A stretch of DNA of 59,200 bases, from positions 1 to 59,200 of the forward strand of contig SHZU01000012.1 of assembly GCA_009692115.1 (NCBI GenBank). Direction: 5' to 3'. The notes beneath the pieces are model-generated. The model was not told where the DNA came from. It did not search any database and saw only the letters and a program-made list of their open reading frames with translations. Below, piece by piece: positions 14,999 to 23,783 of this stretch. The DNA comes from Gemmatimonadota bacterium. GTDB lineage: Bacteria; Gemmatimonadota; Gemmatimonadetes; Gemmatimonadales; GWC2-71-9. Every line of letters starts with the position of its first letter. The first letter of the stretch is position 1. The position numbers and the translations under genes are program-made.

Positions 14999-17342
14999 GC
15001 TTTTTCTCCAAGCCTCCCCGAATCCGGGTGACCGCGCTGTCGACTTCAGTGTCCTTCAAGGTCCGATCGCGGCGGCGGAACACCAATCGGAACCCCACGC
15101 TGCGGGCACCCGCGGCCACCCCGGTCCCTCGGTATTCGTCAATGACCGCAACCGACTCGAGCAACCCGGCCCCGATCTTACGGATCTCGGCACCGACCGC
15201 CTCCGCGGTGACCGACCACGGCACCACGAGACCCAGGTCGCGAACGGCAGCCGGAACGGACGGTGGCGGAACAAAAGCCAGCACCGATGGCGGCGCCGCA
15301 TCGAGGTCGATTTCGATGCCGAACAGCGGGGCCGCCCACGGCGGCGCGTCCGCCGTCAACTCCAGGGCCCGGCCCACCACCGCCCCGCCGGCCCGGGCAA
15401 CCAATTCCCCGCCTTCAACTTGTACCAGGGCCCCGGGATTCGCCAGGGAGACGGCCCGCTCGAACAGGCCCTTCAGATCCCACCAATCGAGGTCCGGGCC
15501 TTGGCCCGATTCCGACCAGTGAGCAGGGCCCCGGGAGCCGGTGATGACCGCCGCGATCCGGGTGGTTTCGACCGGGCGGCTCGGGGCGGCCTGGAAGGCC
15601 GTCCCGATCTCGAACAGCCGGACGTCCCGAACCTGGGCCGCCCAGTTGGCTTCGACCTGTCGGATCAACCCCGGGAGCAGCCGCTCCCTGAGGAACCCGT
15701 GATCGGCCGACAGCGGATTGAGCACCGCCACCGCCTGCTCGCTGGTGGCGGGACCAATCGGCAGCAACACCACCTCGTAGAGCCCCTCGGCGGCCAGCCC
15801 CTTTCGGGCCATTGCCGCGGCCCGGTCGATCGGGGCATCGAGCTGGGCTCCGGGCCGGTACGGCCGGATCTGATCCGGCAGCCGGTCGTAGCCGTAGATC
15901 CGGGCCACTTCCTCGACCAGGTCGATTTCCGTCGTCAGGTCCCGCCGCCAGCCGGGAACATCCACCGCCAGGCGGCCGTCGTCCGGTTTGGCCAAGACCG
16001 TGGCGCCGATGGCGACCATGGCCTGCTCGATCGTGGCGAGGGGCAGATCGAGCCCGACGATTTGGGCCACTCGTTTTTGGCGGAGAAACACCCGGGGCGG
16101 GTTGGACGGATCAGGCCAGACGTCAATGGCGTCCGCCACCCGGCCGCCCGCGGTCGCGACCACCAAGTCGAGGGCCCGCCGGAGCGCGTCGGGCAGTCCC
16201 CACAAATCGGTGCCCCGCTCATAGCGCTGACTCGCTTCGGTAACGACGCCTAACGCCTGCCGGGTGAGCCGGGTGGCTGCCGGGTCCCACCAAGCCACCT
16301 CGAGCACCACGGTGGTCGTGGTGTCGCTCACCTCGCTGTCCCGGCCGCCCATGATGCCCGCCACCCCCACCGCGCCGGCGCCGTCGGCTACCACCGTCAT
16401 CTCGGCGGCAAGGGCCCGGTCGGTTCCGTCGAGCGTGGTCAGGGGTTCGCCGGCGCGGGCCAGACGGGCGCCGAGTCTCCCGCCGCGGAGTTTGGCGCCG
16501 TCGTACGCGTGCAAGGGCTGCCCCAACTCGAGGAGGACATAGTTGGTGACGTCGACGACGTTGCTGATCGAGCGCTGCCCGACCGACTCCAGCCGGCGCC
16601 GGAGCCACTCGGGCGAGGGCCCCACCGTCACCCCTTCGATGACCGCCGCGGTAAACCTCCCGCACGACGATCCCGGCTCGACCGCGATCGTCAGTCCGCC
16701 AGCCAGCGTGCCTGAGGCCCCGTCGGCTCGGCGGACCGAGTGCCCTTCGGCCGGATTGGTCCCGGGAATCGACGGCAACCGGAACGCCACCTTGAGCGAC
16801 GCGGCCAACTCCCGAGCCACACCCTTGTGACCAAGCAAATCGCCCCGCATCGGCGAGACATCGAGCACCAGTCGGTCATCGCCGAGCCCGAGGACGTCGA
16901 GAATCGGGGTACCCGGCTCGGCCTCCGTGGTGAGGGTCAAAAGCCCGTCGTGGTCGCTCCCGAGCGCCAATTCGTCGGCCGAGCAGAGCATCCCCTCGGA
17001 CAACTCACCCCGGAGTTTCCGTTTTTCGAGGGTAATCCCGTTCGGTAGAGTGACCCCGACCGCCGCAAACGGGTACTTGGCCAGCAGCGCCACGTTCGAC
17101 GCGCCGGTGACCACCTGCCGGCGTTGACCGCCCCCGATGTCGACCTGACAAACGCTCAGCCGATCGGCGTTCGGATGGCGGGCCAACTCCACGACCTGCC
17201 CCACCACCACCGGCGCCAGATGGGCATTGACCGGCTCGACCGCATCGGCCGGCAGCCCGAGCATGGCCAACCGGGGCACCAGGTCCTTGATCTCGAGTGG
17301 GCGGCCGAGGAACGCCTCCAGCCAACGGCGAGATACGTTCAT
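14973..17342 (-). CDS. pheT: Phenylalanine--tRNA ligase beta subunit
   Basis: 789 residues, full length. It forms the alpha2-beta2 enzyme with PheS and charges tRNA-Phe. An OB-type tRNA-binding domain (about 40-150, GQVVELARHPNADRLSVC) is followed by the B3/B4 editing region, the B5 domain (about 405-475), the catalytic-like core (VEEVARIYGYDRLP) and the C-terminal ferredoxin-like anticodon-binding domain (DLGLVVPWSVTAE onward). ATG 17342 overlaps the pheS stop by four bases. One TTA-GGC Leu-Gly pair lies at 16248-16255. Confidence 0.97.
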   Translation of the reverse strand: MNVSRRWLEAFLGRPLEIKDLVPRLAMLGLPADAVEPVNAHLAPVVVGQVVELARHPNADRLSVCQVDIGGGQRRQVVTGASNVALLAKYPFAAVGVTLPNGITLEKRKLRGELSEGMLCSADELALGSDHDGLLTLTTEAEPGTPILDVLGLGDDRLVLDVSPMRGDLLGHKGVARELAASLKVAFRLPSIPGTNPAEGHSVRRADGASGTLAGGLTIAVEPGSSCGRFTAAVIEGVTVGPSPEWLRRRLESVGQRSISNVVDVTNYVLLELGQPLHAYDGAKLRGGRLGARLARAGEPLTTLDGTDRALAAEMTVVADGAGAVGVAGIMGGRDSEVSDTTTTVVLEVAWWDPAATRLTRQALGVVTEASQRYERGTDLWGLPDALRRALDLVVATAGGRVADAIDVWPDPSNPPRVFLRQKRVAQIVGLDLPLATIEQAMVAIGATVLAKPDDGRLAVDVPGWRRDLTTEIDLVEEVARIYGYDRLPDQIRPYRPGAQLDAPIDRAAAMARKGLAAEGLYEVVLLPIGPATSEQAVAVLNPLSADHGFLRERLLPGLIRQVEANWAAQVRDVRLFEIGTAFQAAPSRPVETTRIAAVITGSRGPAHWSESGQGPDLDWWDLKGLFERAVSLANPGALVQVEGGELVARAGGAVVGRALELTADAPPWAAPLFGIEIDLDAAPPSVLAFVPPPSVPAAVRDLGLVVPWSVTAEAVGAEIRKIGAGLLESVAVIDEYRGTGVAAGARSVGFRLVFRRRDRTLKDTEVDSAVTRIRGGLEKKLGVTLRTS

Positions 17343-18397
17343 GTCTTCACTCCTCCGAACTGGCGGAGCAACCGCATGTCCCCGCTATAGAGATACCGAA
17401 TGTCGGGCAGGCCGTACCGGTTCATGGCCACCCGGCCCGGTCCCATTCCAAACGCCCACCCGGAATACCGCTCGGCGTCGACGCCCGCGTTGGTCAGCAC
17501 GTTGGGGTGGACCATGCCGCATCCGAGGATTTCCATCCAGCCGGTCTGCTTGCAGGCGGGGCAGCCGCTCCCGTGGCACAACTGGCACTCAACGTCGAGT
17601 TCGCCCGATGGCTCCGTGAACGGGAAATAGGACGGCCGGAAGCGAACTTTGGTGGCCGGCGTGAAGAACCGATGGATGAACTGGGTCAGCGTTGCCTTCA
17701 AGTCCACGAGTCCGATGCCCTCGTCGACGGCCAGCCCCTCGATTTGGGCAAAGGCCGGCGCGTGGGACGGATCGAAGGGGTCGTTCCGATAGACCATGCC
17801 GGGAATAACCACTCGGTATGGAGGCGGTCCGGATTGCATGGTTCGGATCTGCACCGGCGAGGTGTGGGTCCGGAGCAGCAACTTGCCGCCGTCTGCCGCC
17901 TCGGTGCCGTCGGACAAGTACAACGTGTCGTGGGCATCGAGCGCCGGGTGGTTCTTCGGAAAATTGAGCGCGAAGAAGTTCATCCACTCGTCCTCGATTT
18001 CGGGGCCAACGGCCACCGCAAACCCGAGCGATCGGAAGATGTCGCAAATTTCGGCCACCACCTTGGTGACCGGGTGCTCGGCACCGGCCCACCGGTGCCG
18101 GCCGGGCATGGTGAGGTCGAGCCCCGATCCGGCGGCGGTCTCGGCGCCGGCCCGCGCGGTGGCCTGGGCGTCAAACGCGGCCTCGAAGGCCTGCTTGACC
18201 TGATTGACGGCGGCCCCGAAGGCCTTCCGCTGGTCGGGAGGCAGGTCGGGAAGTCGCTTCAGCAGCGCCGTCAGCAGCCCTTGTTTCCGGCCCAGCACGG
18301 CAATCCGCTCGGCCTCGAGCGCCTCACCAGTCAGGGATAGAATCGCGGCCAGGCGGGGCAACAATCCGTCGAGTTCGTGATAGCCAGTCGGTTCCAT
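17339..18397 (-). CDS. pheS: Phenylalanine--tRNA ligase alpha subunit
   Basis: 352 residues from ATG 18397, with GAGGAG five bases upstream; the in-frame extension to 18409 is rejected. An N-terminal coiled coil (about 1-100) that contacts tRNA precedes the class II catalytic core. Motif 2 is in the VYRNDPFDPSHAPAF region and motif 3 in GWAFGMGPGRVAM. A four-cysteine cluster CQLCHGSGCPACKQTG (about 276-291) is a known insertion in many bacterial PheS proteins, probably a zinc site. It lies downstream of rplT, and the 92-base gap contains a possible hairpin. Confidence 0.97.
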   Translation of the reverse strand: MEPTGYHELDGLLPRLAAILSLTGEALEAERIAVLGRKQGLLTALLKRLPDLPPDQRKAFGAAVNQVKQAFEAAFDAQATARAGAETAAGSGLDLTMPGRHRWAGAEHPVTKVVAEICDIFRSLGFAVAVGPEIEDEWMNFFALNFPKNHPALDAHDTLYLSDGTEAADGGKLLLRTHTSPVQIRTMQSGPPPYRVVIPGMVYRNDPFDPSHAPAFAQIEGLAVDEGIGLVDLKATLTQFIHRFFTPATKVRFRPSYFPFTEPSGELDVECQLCHGSGCPACKQTGWMEILGCGMVHPNVLTNAGVDAERYSGWAFGMGPGRVAMNRYGLPDIRYLYSGDMRLLRQFGGVKT

Positions 18398-18415
18398 GTC
18401 ACTCCTCAAAACGAT

Positions 18416-18455
18416 CCTCCCCTGCGATCACCAAAGGGGGCGCCCGCGGGGGAGG
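18416..18455 (-). promoter_or_regulatory. Possible hairpin in the rplT-pheS gap
   Basis: CCTCCCC and GGGGAGG arms (18416-18422 and 18449-18455) can pair around a 26-base loop just before the pheS ribosome-binding site; ATCGTTTTGAGG follows in the transcript. It could be a partial attenuator or an mRNA processing or stability element between the ribosomal-protein and tRNA-synthetase parts of the operon. The loop is large and the U-run short, so the call is weak. Confidence 0.3.
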
Positions 18456-18488
18456 TCAGATCGAACAGATCAGGTCGCGCGCGCCGAT

Positions 18489-18839
18489 TCAGGCCCCTTT
18501 GGCCAACTCCGCCAAGCGTGCAAACGCGTCCATGTCGGTCACGGCCATCTCAGCCAGCATCTTCCGATCGATCTCGACGCCGGCCTTCTTGAGGCCCGAG
18601 ATGAACCGGTTGTACGAGAGGTCGTGAATCCGGGCGGCCGCGTTGATCCGGGTAATCCAGAGGGTCCGGAAGTCGCCCTTCTTTTTCCGCCGGTCGCGGT
18701 ACGCATACCGCATGGCCCGTTCGACGGTTTCCTTGGCGGCCTTGTAGAGCTTGCTCCGGCCGCCGTAGGCACCCTTGGCGGCTTCCATGACCTTCTTCTT
18801 GCGCGCATGGTGCGCCACATTGCTTTTTACGCGAGGCAT
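18489..18839 (-). CDS. rplT: Large ribosomal subunit protein bL20
   Basis: 116 residues, standard length. The sequence is typical from the basic N-terminal extension ([18 protein letters not shown]) through [18 protein letters not shown] to the globular C-terminus ([23 protein letters not shown]). bL20 binds 23S rRNA early in 50S assembly and in many bacteria represses its own operon by binding the infC-rpmI-rplT leader. It is third in the infC-rpmI-rplT cluster here. Confidence 0.98.
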   Translation of the reverse strand: MPRVKSNVAHHARKKKVMEAAKGAYGGRSKLYKAAKETVERAMRYAYRDRRKKKGDFRTLWITRINAAARIHDLSYNRFISGLKKAGVEIDRKMLAEMAVTDMDAFARLAELAKGA

Positions 18840-18854
18840 CGTGTGTCTCCGGCG

Positions 18855-19049
18855 TTAGGCCAACAGCAAGCGTTCGACACGCTTGAAGTCGGCAGAGCTG
18901 ACCAGCGCCGGCTTCCCGAGCGCATTCTTCCGCTTCCGCGTCTTCTTGGTGAGAATGTGGCGGCGGTTGGCTTTCCCCCGCTTGATCTTGCCACTTCCCG
19001 TGAAACTGAACCGCTTCATCGCGGCCCGTTTGGTTTTCTGCTTCGGCAT
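18855..19049 (-). CDS. rpmI: Large ribosomal subunit protein bL35
   Basis: 64 residues, standard length: [20 protein letters not shown] at the N-terminus and a conserved basic middle ([19 protein letters not shown]). It is a structural protein of the 50S subunit. The stop codon lies in GCCTAACG, one of three exact copies of that octamer sitting at a stop codon in this window. It is placed between infC and rplT, with 15-base gaps on both sides. Confidence 0.98.
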   Translation of the reverse strand: MPKQKTKRAAMKRFSFTGSGKIKRGKANRRHILTKKTRKRKNALGKPALVSSADFKRVERLLLA

Positions 19050-19064
19050 CGGCTGTCTCCCTAG

Positions 19065-19586
19065 TTACTTCGGTCCAAAGACCATCGTCATCGTCCGACC
19101 CTCGACCCGGGCATCGAACTCAATTTTTCCAACATCCACCAACTGCTCCGCCACTCGGTCCAGCACGGCCTTGCCAAGATCGAGCCGGGCCATTTGCCGG
19201 CCGCGAAACATCATCGTGACCTTGACCTTATTGCCTTCTTTCAAGAACTCGCGCATGTGCCGGACCTTGAAGTCGAAGTCATGATCGTCGATCCCGGGCC
19301 GGAACTTGATTTCCTTGACCTCGATCACGTGCTGCTTCTTCTTCGCCGCTCGGGCCGCCTTGGCTTCCTCGAATTTGTACTTGCCGTAGTCCATGATCTT
19401 GACCACGGGCGGCCGGGCCATCGGGGCGACTTCGACCAAGTCGAGCCCCTTCTCTTCCGCCATGGCCAACGCATCTTCGACTGCCAAAACTCCCAACTGC
19501 TCGCCCGCATCGGAAATGACTCGAACCGGACTGATCCGGATCATCCGATTGATCCGAACCCTGCGCTCGCGCTCGTTGGTGCTCAG
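19065..19586 (-). CDS. infC: Translation initiation factor IF-3, probable CTG start
   Basis: IF-3 keeps 30S subunits apart from 50S and rejects wrong start codons. The N-domain (INRMIRISPVRVI...), the basic linker and the C-domain (KEIKFRPGIDDHDFDFKVRH, TMMFRGRQMA) are complete. The frame is open far upstream, but the only good ribosome-binding site, AGGAGG at 19595-19600, lies eight bases before a CTG at 19586. Starting there gives 173 residues with a normal IF-3 N-terminus. No ATG, GTG or TTG is available near that site. Rare start codons for infC are known in other bacteria (AUU in E. coli) and let IF-3 repress itself. A terminator-like hairpin lies directly upstream. Confidence 0.95.
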   Translation of the reverse strand: MSTNERERRVRINRMIRISPVRVISDAGEQLGVLAVEDALAMAEEKGLDLVEVAPMARPPVVKIMDYGKYKFEEAKAARAAKKKQHVIEVKEIKFRPGIDDHDFDFKVRHMREFLKEGNKVKVTMMFRGRQMARLDLGKAVLDRVAEQLVDVGKIEFDARVEGRTMTMVFGPK

Positions 19587-19601
19587 TTGGTGTTCCTCCT
19601 G

Positions 19602-19636
19602 GTAAAAAACGAAAACACCCCAGGCGGCTGGGGTGT
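19602..19636 (-). terminator. Leader attenuator / intrinsic terminator before infC
   Basis: In the minus-strand transcript a perfect nine-pair stem, ACACCCCAG/CTGGGGTGT with loop CCGC, is followed by TTTCGTTTTTT, the form of a Rho-independent terminator. The T-run ends two bases before the infC ribosome-binding site. It is therefore inside the leader, where it can only work as an attenuator. A bL20-type leader that controls infC-rpmI-rplT by terminator formation is the natural comparison, but I could not identify the L20-binding pseudoknot by eye. Confidence 0.75.
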
Positions 19637-19758
19637 CCACAACGCTCCCGGCACGGCGGCCGCGAGCGAATTGGTGGACCCACTTGCCGCGCATGTCCTG
19701 CTCTGCATCGGGCTCAGGGTGGGAAGCCTTCGTCGGGCCTCCGCTTTCAACGCCCACA

Positions 19759-19787
19759 ATGGTAACGAGTTACAGCCCGGTCGTCAA
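19759..19787 (-). promoter_or_regulatory. Predicted promoter of the infC operon
   Basis: Minus-strand TTGACG (19782-19787) and TACCAT (19759-19764) are separated by 17 bases, a good match to a sigma-70-type promoter. Transcription would start near 19752 and produce a leader of about 165 bases containing the attenuator. It is the only clear promoter I see for the following 14 kb of same-strand, mostly overlapping genes. Confidence 0.55.
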
Positions 19788-19799
19788 CCGGGCGCGTCC

Positions 19800-20986
19800 C
19801 TAGCGTGGTGACCGGCCGCGGCCGGCCCTGGCATTGGTGTCGGCAATATGACCGGCCATCCGGTCGGCCATCTCCTCGAGCTGCCGGTTTCGTTTGACGC
19901 TGGTTCGGCGGAACAGGTTCCGGGCCCCTAGGAACGAGCCCCCACCACAGTGACCACGCTAGCTAAGCCAATCAGTGGCGCGTGAAACGCCCCCATGCTC
20001 AGCCCAAACGCCATGAAGCCGCCCCCCGCCCAGCCCGCCCATCAGCCCCCCGAAGATCCCCCCGGCGGTCGGCGTCAACGACTCGTCGATCAAGATCCGG
20101 GTCCGGCCTCCGGCGGGGGAAATCGAAACGCTGACCACCCGGCTGGGCTGGTGCTGCGTTCCCACGGTCCGCCAAGCGAGCGGCCGGACGGTGAGCCAAC
20201 TCCCGGGCGGGGCGGCCCGCTCGACGTGCTGCGGCGGGATGCCGACGTCGGCGGCAAGCTGCTGGATCCCGCCGAGCGACAAGTTACCCGACTGGGTCGG
20301 CAACGCATCGAGTTCGGCCGCCCGGGCCACGATCCCGGCCACCTGGCCAACCAACATCTCGTAGATCACGCCGGTCAGGCTGAACACGTCGGACCGTTCG
20401 TTCAGCTCGGCAAACCCGGCGGCTTGTTCCGGACTCATGTACCCGACCGTCCCGACCGGAAACCCAGTCCGAGTGATCGACCGGTCGGAGGCCGCCGTGA
20501 CCGCCTTGGCAATCCCGAAATCTGCGACGATCGCGTGACCGTCGGACAGCAGGATGTTCTCCGGCTTGATGTCCCGGTGGATGACCCCCTGCCGGTGGGC
20601 ATGCTCCAGTGCATCACCCACCTGCCGGGACAACGCCACCACTTCCTCCGGCGGCATTGGGCCCCGGTCCATCCGGCCCCGAAGCGACTCGCCCTCGATG
20701 AACGGCATGACGTAATAGAGGAATCCGGTGGCCTCGCCGGAATCGATCAGCCCGAGGATGTGGGGTGCTGGAGCTGGGCCGCGATCCCGATTTCCCGGAG
20801 AAACCGCTCAGCGCCCAGACTCGCAGCCAGGTCGGGACGGAGCACCTTGACCGCCACCCGACGGCCGTGCTTCTCATCGCGAGCCAGGAACACGGTGGCC
20901 ATCCCGCCCTACCCGATCGGACGCTCCAGGGTGTAGCGGCCGGCCAGCGCTTCAGATAACGCCGCGGGAACCATCGGCGTCTCCAT
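19800..20986 (-). pseudogene. Degraded Ser/Thr protein kinase
   Basis: Read from ATG 20986, the sequence starts as a eukaryote-type kinase (AGRYTLERPIG), but a TAG at 20909-20911 interrupts the glycine-rich loop just before GGMATVFLARD. A one-base loss near 20768 then shifts the frame. The next open stretch has intact catalytic and activation segments ([30 protein letters not shown]) up to YEMLVGQ, where the rest of the kinase lobe is missing. The sequence jumps to an [10 protein letters not shown] tail and a glycine-rich membrane segment. Two more frame changes (near 20010 and 19940) are needed to reach the ending LGARNLFRRTSVKRNRQLEE and the stop at 19800. Several independent lesions make this a genuine pseudogene, not a sequencing slip. 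Confidence 0.85.
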
Positions 20987-21035
20987 CAGACCCCTCGAAC
21001 GCGGGACGGGTAACCAGGCACCACTTCGGTCGCTC

Positions 21036-21887
21036 TCAGAACGCGTCCTCCGGAGCACTGGGGCGGCGTTTGCTCTTCCGCTGCTTTTTGCGCTTCGTTT
21101 GCATGGCGTCGAGGTCGGCCAGGGTTCGGGCGCCGGTGCCCCGGGCCAGGTCGAGCAGCCGCTGGAGCACCAGGGCGGTCGCGAGCGCGTCCCCGCCGGC
21201 CCGGTGCCGGGCGGGGTTCGGAACGCCGAAGTACTCCTGCACCACATCGAGCCCGTAGGATGGCAATCCCACAATCAGACTCCGGGCCAGGCGCACGGTA
21301 CAAAGCCGCGGCCCCTCCAACCCGACCGACTTGGCCCGCTTCAGTTCCGACCCGACGAAGTGCCAGTCGAACCGGACGTTATGCGCCACGAACACTCGGC
21401 CGGCCAAAACCGACACCAGTTGATCGGCCACGACATCGAAGGTCGGGGCATTTCGAACCATCGCATCGGTGATCTTGGTAATCGAGACCACCATCGGGGG
21501 GATCGGCCGCTCCGGGTTGATCAGGCTGTCGAACACGATCTCGCAGCGACTCCCCTGAACCACCGCCACCGCGACTTCGGTGACCCGATCGCTGCCGCCC
21601 GCTCGGCTGCCGGTGGTTTCGACATCGACCACGGCGAATCCGGTCTCCTCGATCAACGGCGAACCCGACGCTCCCACCACGAGCCCCCACCGGCCATCCG
21701 GCAGCCGCCGAACCCGCGGATCGGCGCCGAGGAGCGCCACCGCCAGCCGTTCGGCCACCGCCACCGGAGCCCGGGCCATCCCGAACACGTCACGGGTCAG
21801 CACCGCGGCCGACTCCGGCCCCCGGAGCAAAAGTTCGATCGCCCGATCGGCCAACGCGCCGGCCGGTACCGCCGAAAGGCCGGTCAC
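21036..21887 (-). CDS. DnaQ-family 3'-5' exonuclease (DNA polymerase III epsilon-like)
   Basis: 283 residues from GTG 21887, overlapping the arcA stop (GTGA). The exonuclease domain occupies about 85-255. Exo I is FAVVDVETTG, Exo II is AHNVRFDWHF, and Exo III is HRAGGDALAT, so the DEDDh catalytic set is present. About 80 residues precede it, and a Lys/Arg-rich tail follows (TKRKKQRKSKRRPS), which probably binds nucleic acid. This layout matches stand-alone proofreading-like or UvrC-associated exonucleases, not the replicative epsilon subunit with certainty. There is no polymerase or GIY-YIG domain. Confidence 0.88.
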   Translation of the reverse strand: MTGLSAVPAGALADRAIELLLRGPESAAVLTRDVFGMARAPVAVAERLAVALLGADPRVRRLPDGRWGLVVGASGSPLIEETGFAVVDVETTGSRAGGSDRVTEVAVAVVQGSRCEIVFDSLINPERPIPPMVVSITKITDAMVRNAPTFDVVADQLVSVLAGRVFVAHNVRFDWHFVGSELKRAKSVGLEGPRLCTVRLARSLIVGLPSYGLDVVQEYFGVPNPARHRAGGDALATALVLQRLLDLARGTGARTLADLDAMQTKRKKQRKSKRRPSAPEDAF

Positions 21888-23119
21888 CAGATGTCGGCCC
21901 GCCGGATCGGCAGCGTCATGCAGCGAGGTCCGCCACCACCCCGGACCAGTTCACCACCGGGGATGGTCACGACCACTCGCCCGCGCGATTCGTCCCAATC
22001 GTCGAAAGCCAGAAAATCCTGACTCGGCACCACCGCAAAGCCGGCCTTCTCGAGTTCCCGCAGGGTCACTTCGTTCCGCTGGTAGCTGATCGCCACGCCG
22101 GGACGCACTGAGAAGAAATTGCAGCCGCTCGCCCACTGCTCCCGCTCTTGCGACAACCGGTGATGGCCCCCGGTCATGACCGGCGCGAGCGGCATCCCGA
22201 CCTGCTTCAACGCCGTGAACAGATCGCTCCGCTCCCGGACCGTCTTGGCGCCCTTGCGCCGGTGCAGAATCGTGAGCCGTTCCGGACCGAGGAAGGCCGG
22301 CGGATAAACCGCACAGAGGTCCCGGTCCAGCTGAGTGAATAACATGTCGAGGTGGATGGCCGTCGGCTCTCTGGGCATGATCACGACGACGACATCGGTG
22401 ACCCGGGTCTTGGCGAACGCCTCATCGCAGAGCAGATCGAGCGCGGCCGTTGACGACCGTTCCGAGTACCCGACCACCAGCAGGTCGGGCCGGAGCACGT
22501 GCACGTCGCCTCCTTCGAGGGTGTAGTTGCTCCGGCGCTCCTCGGAGCCGTCGTACAGGATGCCCGCGTTGGCCAGGTCCGGATGGAACCGGAACAGGGT
22601 CTTGATCAGGAGCTCTTCGGTCCAGCGAATCCCGAAGCGCATCGAGCCGACCACCGCGTGGTCGCCGATGACCATCCCGATATCGCGCGGAAAGAACAGA
22701 TTGGGCAGCGGTGGCAGCACGAACCCGACCTCGTTGACCGTTCGGGAAATGGCCCCGCCCGGCTCTTCGACCCCTTCGATCAACATCCGGACCAGCGCCT
22801 TCGGGGCGAGCGCGGTCAGCTGTTGGGCCAGCGGCTCAGACGCCACCACATCCATGGTCCGGGTCACCAGAAACTCGCGCGCCTCGGAACCGGCCAAGGT
22901 CTCTGCCAACAAGTCGGCGACCTCGTGGACCTTGGCAAATTTCTTGAGCACCGCCACCAAACGCCGGTGCTCGCGGACCGAAACTTCGAGCCCGATCAAA
23001 TCATCGTAGAGGTAGTCTTCGCGGGTTCTCGGGGTAACGGCTTCGAGTTCTTTGCCCGGGGTATGAACCAACACGGTCTCGAGGGGACCGATCTCGGAGG
23101 TGACATGAACCGACGGCAT
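21884..23119 (-). CDS. arcA: Arginine deiminase
   Basis: 411 residues. It hydrolyses arginine to citrulline and ammonia, the first step of the arginine deiminase pathway. Family hallmarks in order are LPNLFFPRD, the LEGGDV loop, IHLDMLFTQLDRD with the catalytic His, and the C-terminal GGGGPRCMTLP with the nucleophile Cys400. The start (ATG 23119) lies 23 bases after rex, so the two are probably co-transcribed. That suggests expression when NADH rises. ArcB and ArcC (ornithine carbamoyltransferase and carbamate kinase) are not in the window, so the energy-yielding pathway cannot be confirmed. One TTA codon here is followed by TTC. Confidence 0.95.
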   Translation of the reverse strand: MPSVHVTSEIGPLETVLVHTPGKELEAVTPRTREDYLYDDLIGLEVSVREHRRLVAVLKKFAKVHEVADLLAETLAGSEAREFLVTRTMDVVASEPLAQQLTALAPKALVRMLIEGVEEPGGAISRTVNEVGFVLPPLPNLFFPRDIGMVIGDHAVVGSMRFGIRWTEELLIKTLFRFHPDLANAGILYDGSEERRSNYTLEGGDVHVLRPDLLVVGYSERSSTAALDLLCDEAFAKTRVTDVVVVIMPREPTAIHLDMLFTQLDRDLCAVYPPAFLGPERLTILHRRKGAKTVRERSDLFTALKQVGMPLAPVMTGGHHRLSQEREQWASGCNFFSVRPGVAISYQRNEVTLRELEKAGFAVVPSQDFLAFDDWDESRGRVVVTIPGGELVRGGGGPRCMTLPIRRADIW

Positions 23120-23142
23120 CTGAGGAAGGTAACCGGGGACCT

Positions 23143-23763
23143 CTATTTGCTTGCCAGAGCGTAGCTCAGCGCCTCCAATTCCAACACGAGATTGACGGCC
23201 TTCACGGCGACGGCATCAGGAACCTGGAGCGGCACCGGCGCAAAATTGAGAATGGCTGCCACGCCGCACTGGACCAACCGATCGGCGATCGGCTGAGCCG
23301 CATCACCCGGGGTGACGATGACGGCGATATCGGGTTTGAGCTCGGCGGCCTGCCGCTCCAAGTCCGCGACGTCCGACACCATGAGTCCGTTCCATGGCTG
23401 CCCGACCTTGGCCGGGTCGTTATCGAAGATCGCCACAATATCGAAGCCCCGTTGGTTGAAGCCCCGATACTGGGCCAAGGCACTGCCGATCTTCCCGGCC
23501 CCGACCACGACCACCCGGTACCGCCGGCCGAGACCGAGGATTTCGCGGAGCCGCCGAATCAACTGGGGCACCGAATAACCCAGCCCTCGCTTGCCGAACG
23601 ACCCGAAGAACGACAAGTCTTTTCGGACCTGGGCGGACGTCGTCCCGCCTCGTGCCGCCAACGCTCCGGAGCTCACCGTCGTGGCGCCGTGGAGTTGGAA
23701 GTCCTCCAGAAACAGGAGGTAGAGGGAGAGACGTCGGACGGTGTTGTCGGCGATAGTTCGCAT
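23143..23763 (-). CDS. rex: Redox-sensing transcriptional repressor Rex
   Basis: 206 residues. The N-terminal winged helix (about 10-75, RRLSLYLLFLEDF, TTSAQVRKDLSFFG, GKRGLGYSV) binds DNA. The C-terminal Rossmann domain (VVVGAGKIG, about 85-93) senses the NADH/NAD ratio, and NADH releases the repressor. A near-perfect Rex operator lies immediately upstream of its start (23768-23783), indicating autoregulation. The next gene downstream is arcA. It is shorter than some Rex proteins but includes the domain-swapping C-terminal helix (ALSYALASK). Confidence 0.96.
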   Translation of the reverse strand: MRTIADNTVRRLSLYLLFLEDFQLHGATTVSSGALAARGGTTSAQVRKDLSFFGSFGKRGLGYSVPQLIRRLREILGLGRRYRVVVVGAGKIGSALAQYRGFNQRGFDIVAIFDNDPAKVGQPWNGLMVSDVADLERQAAELKPDIAVIVTPGDAAQPIADRLVQCGVAAILNFAPVPLQVPDAVAVKAVNLVLELEALSYALASK

Positions 23764-23767
23764 GGCA

Positions 23768-23783
23768 TGTGAAAGTTTTCACA
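23768..23783. promoter_or_regulatory. Rex operator upstream of rex
   Basis: The palindrome TGTGAAAGTTTTCACA consists of TGTGAAA and TTTCACA arms around GT. It matches the known Rex-box form TTGTGAAnnnnTTCACAA in sequence and spacing. It starts five bases before the rex ATG and overlaps the ksgA stop codon (TGA, 23779-23781). Rex bound here would block a promoter at the 3' end of ksgA that serves rex and probably arcA. Confidence 0.88.
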
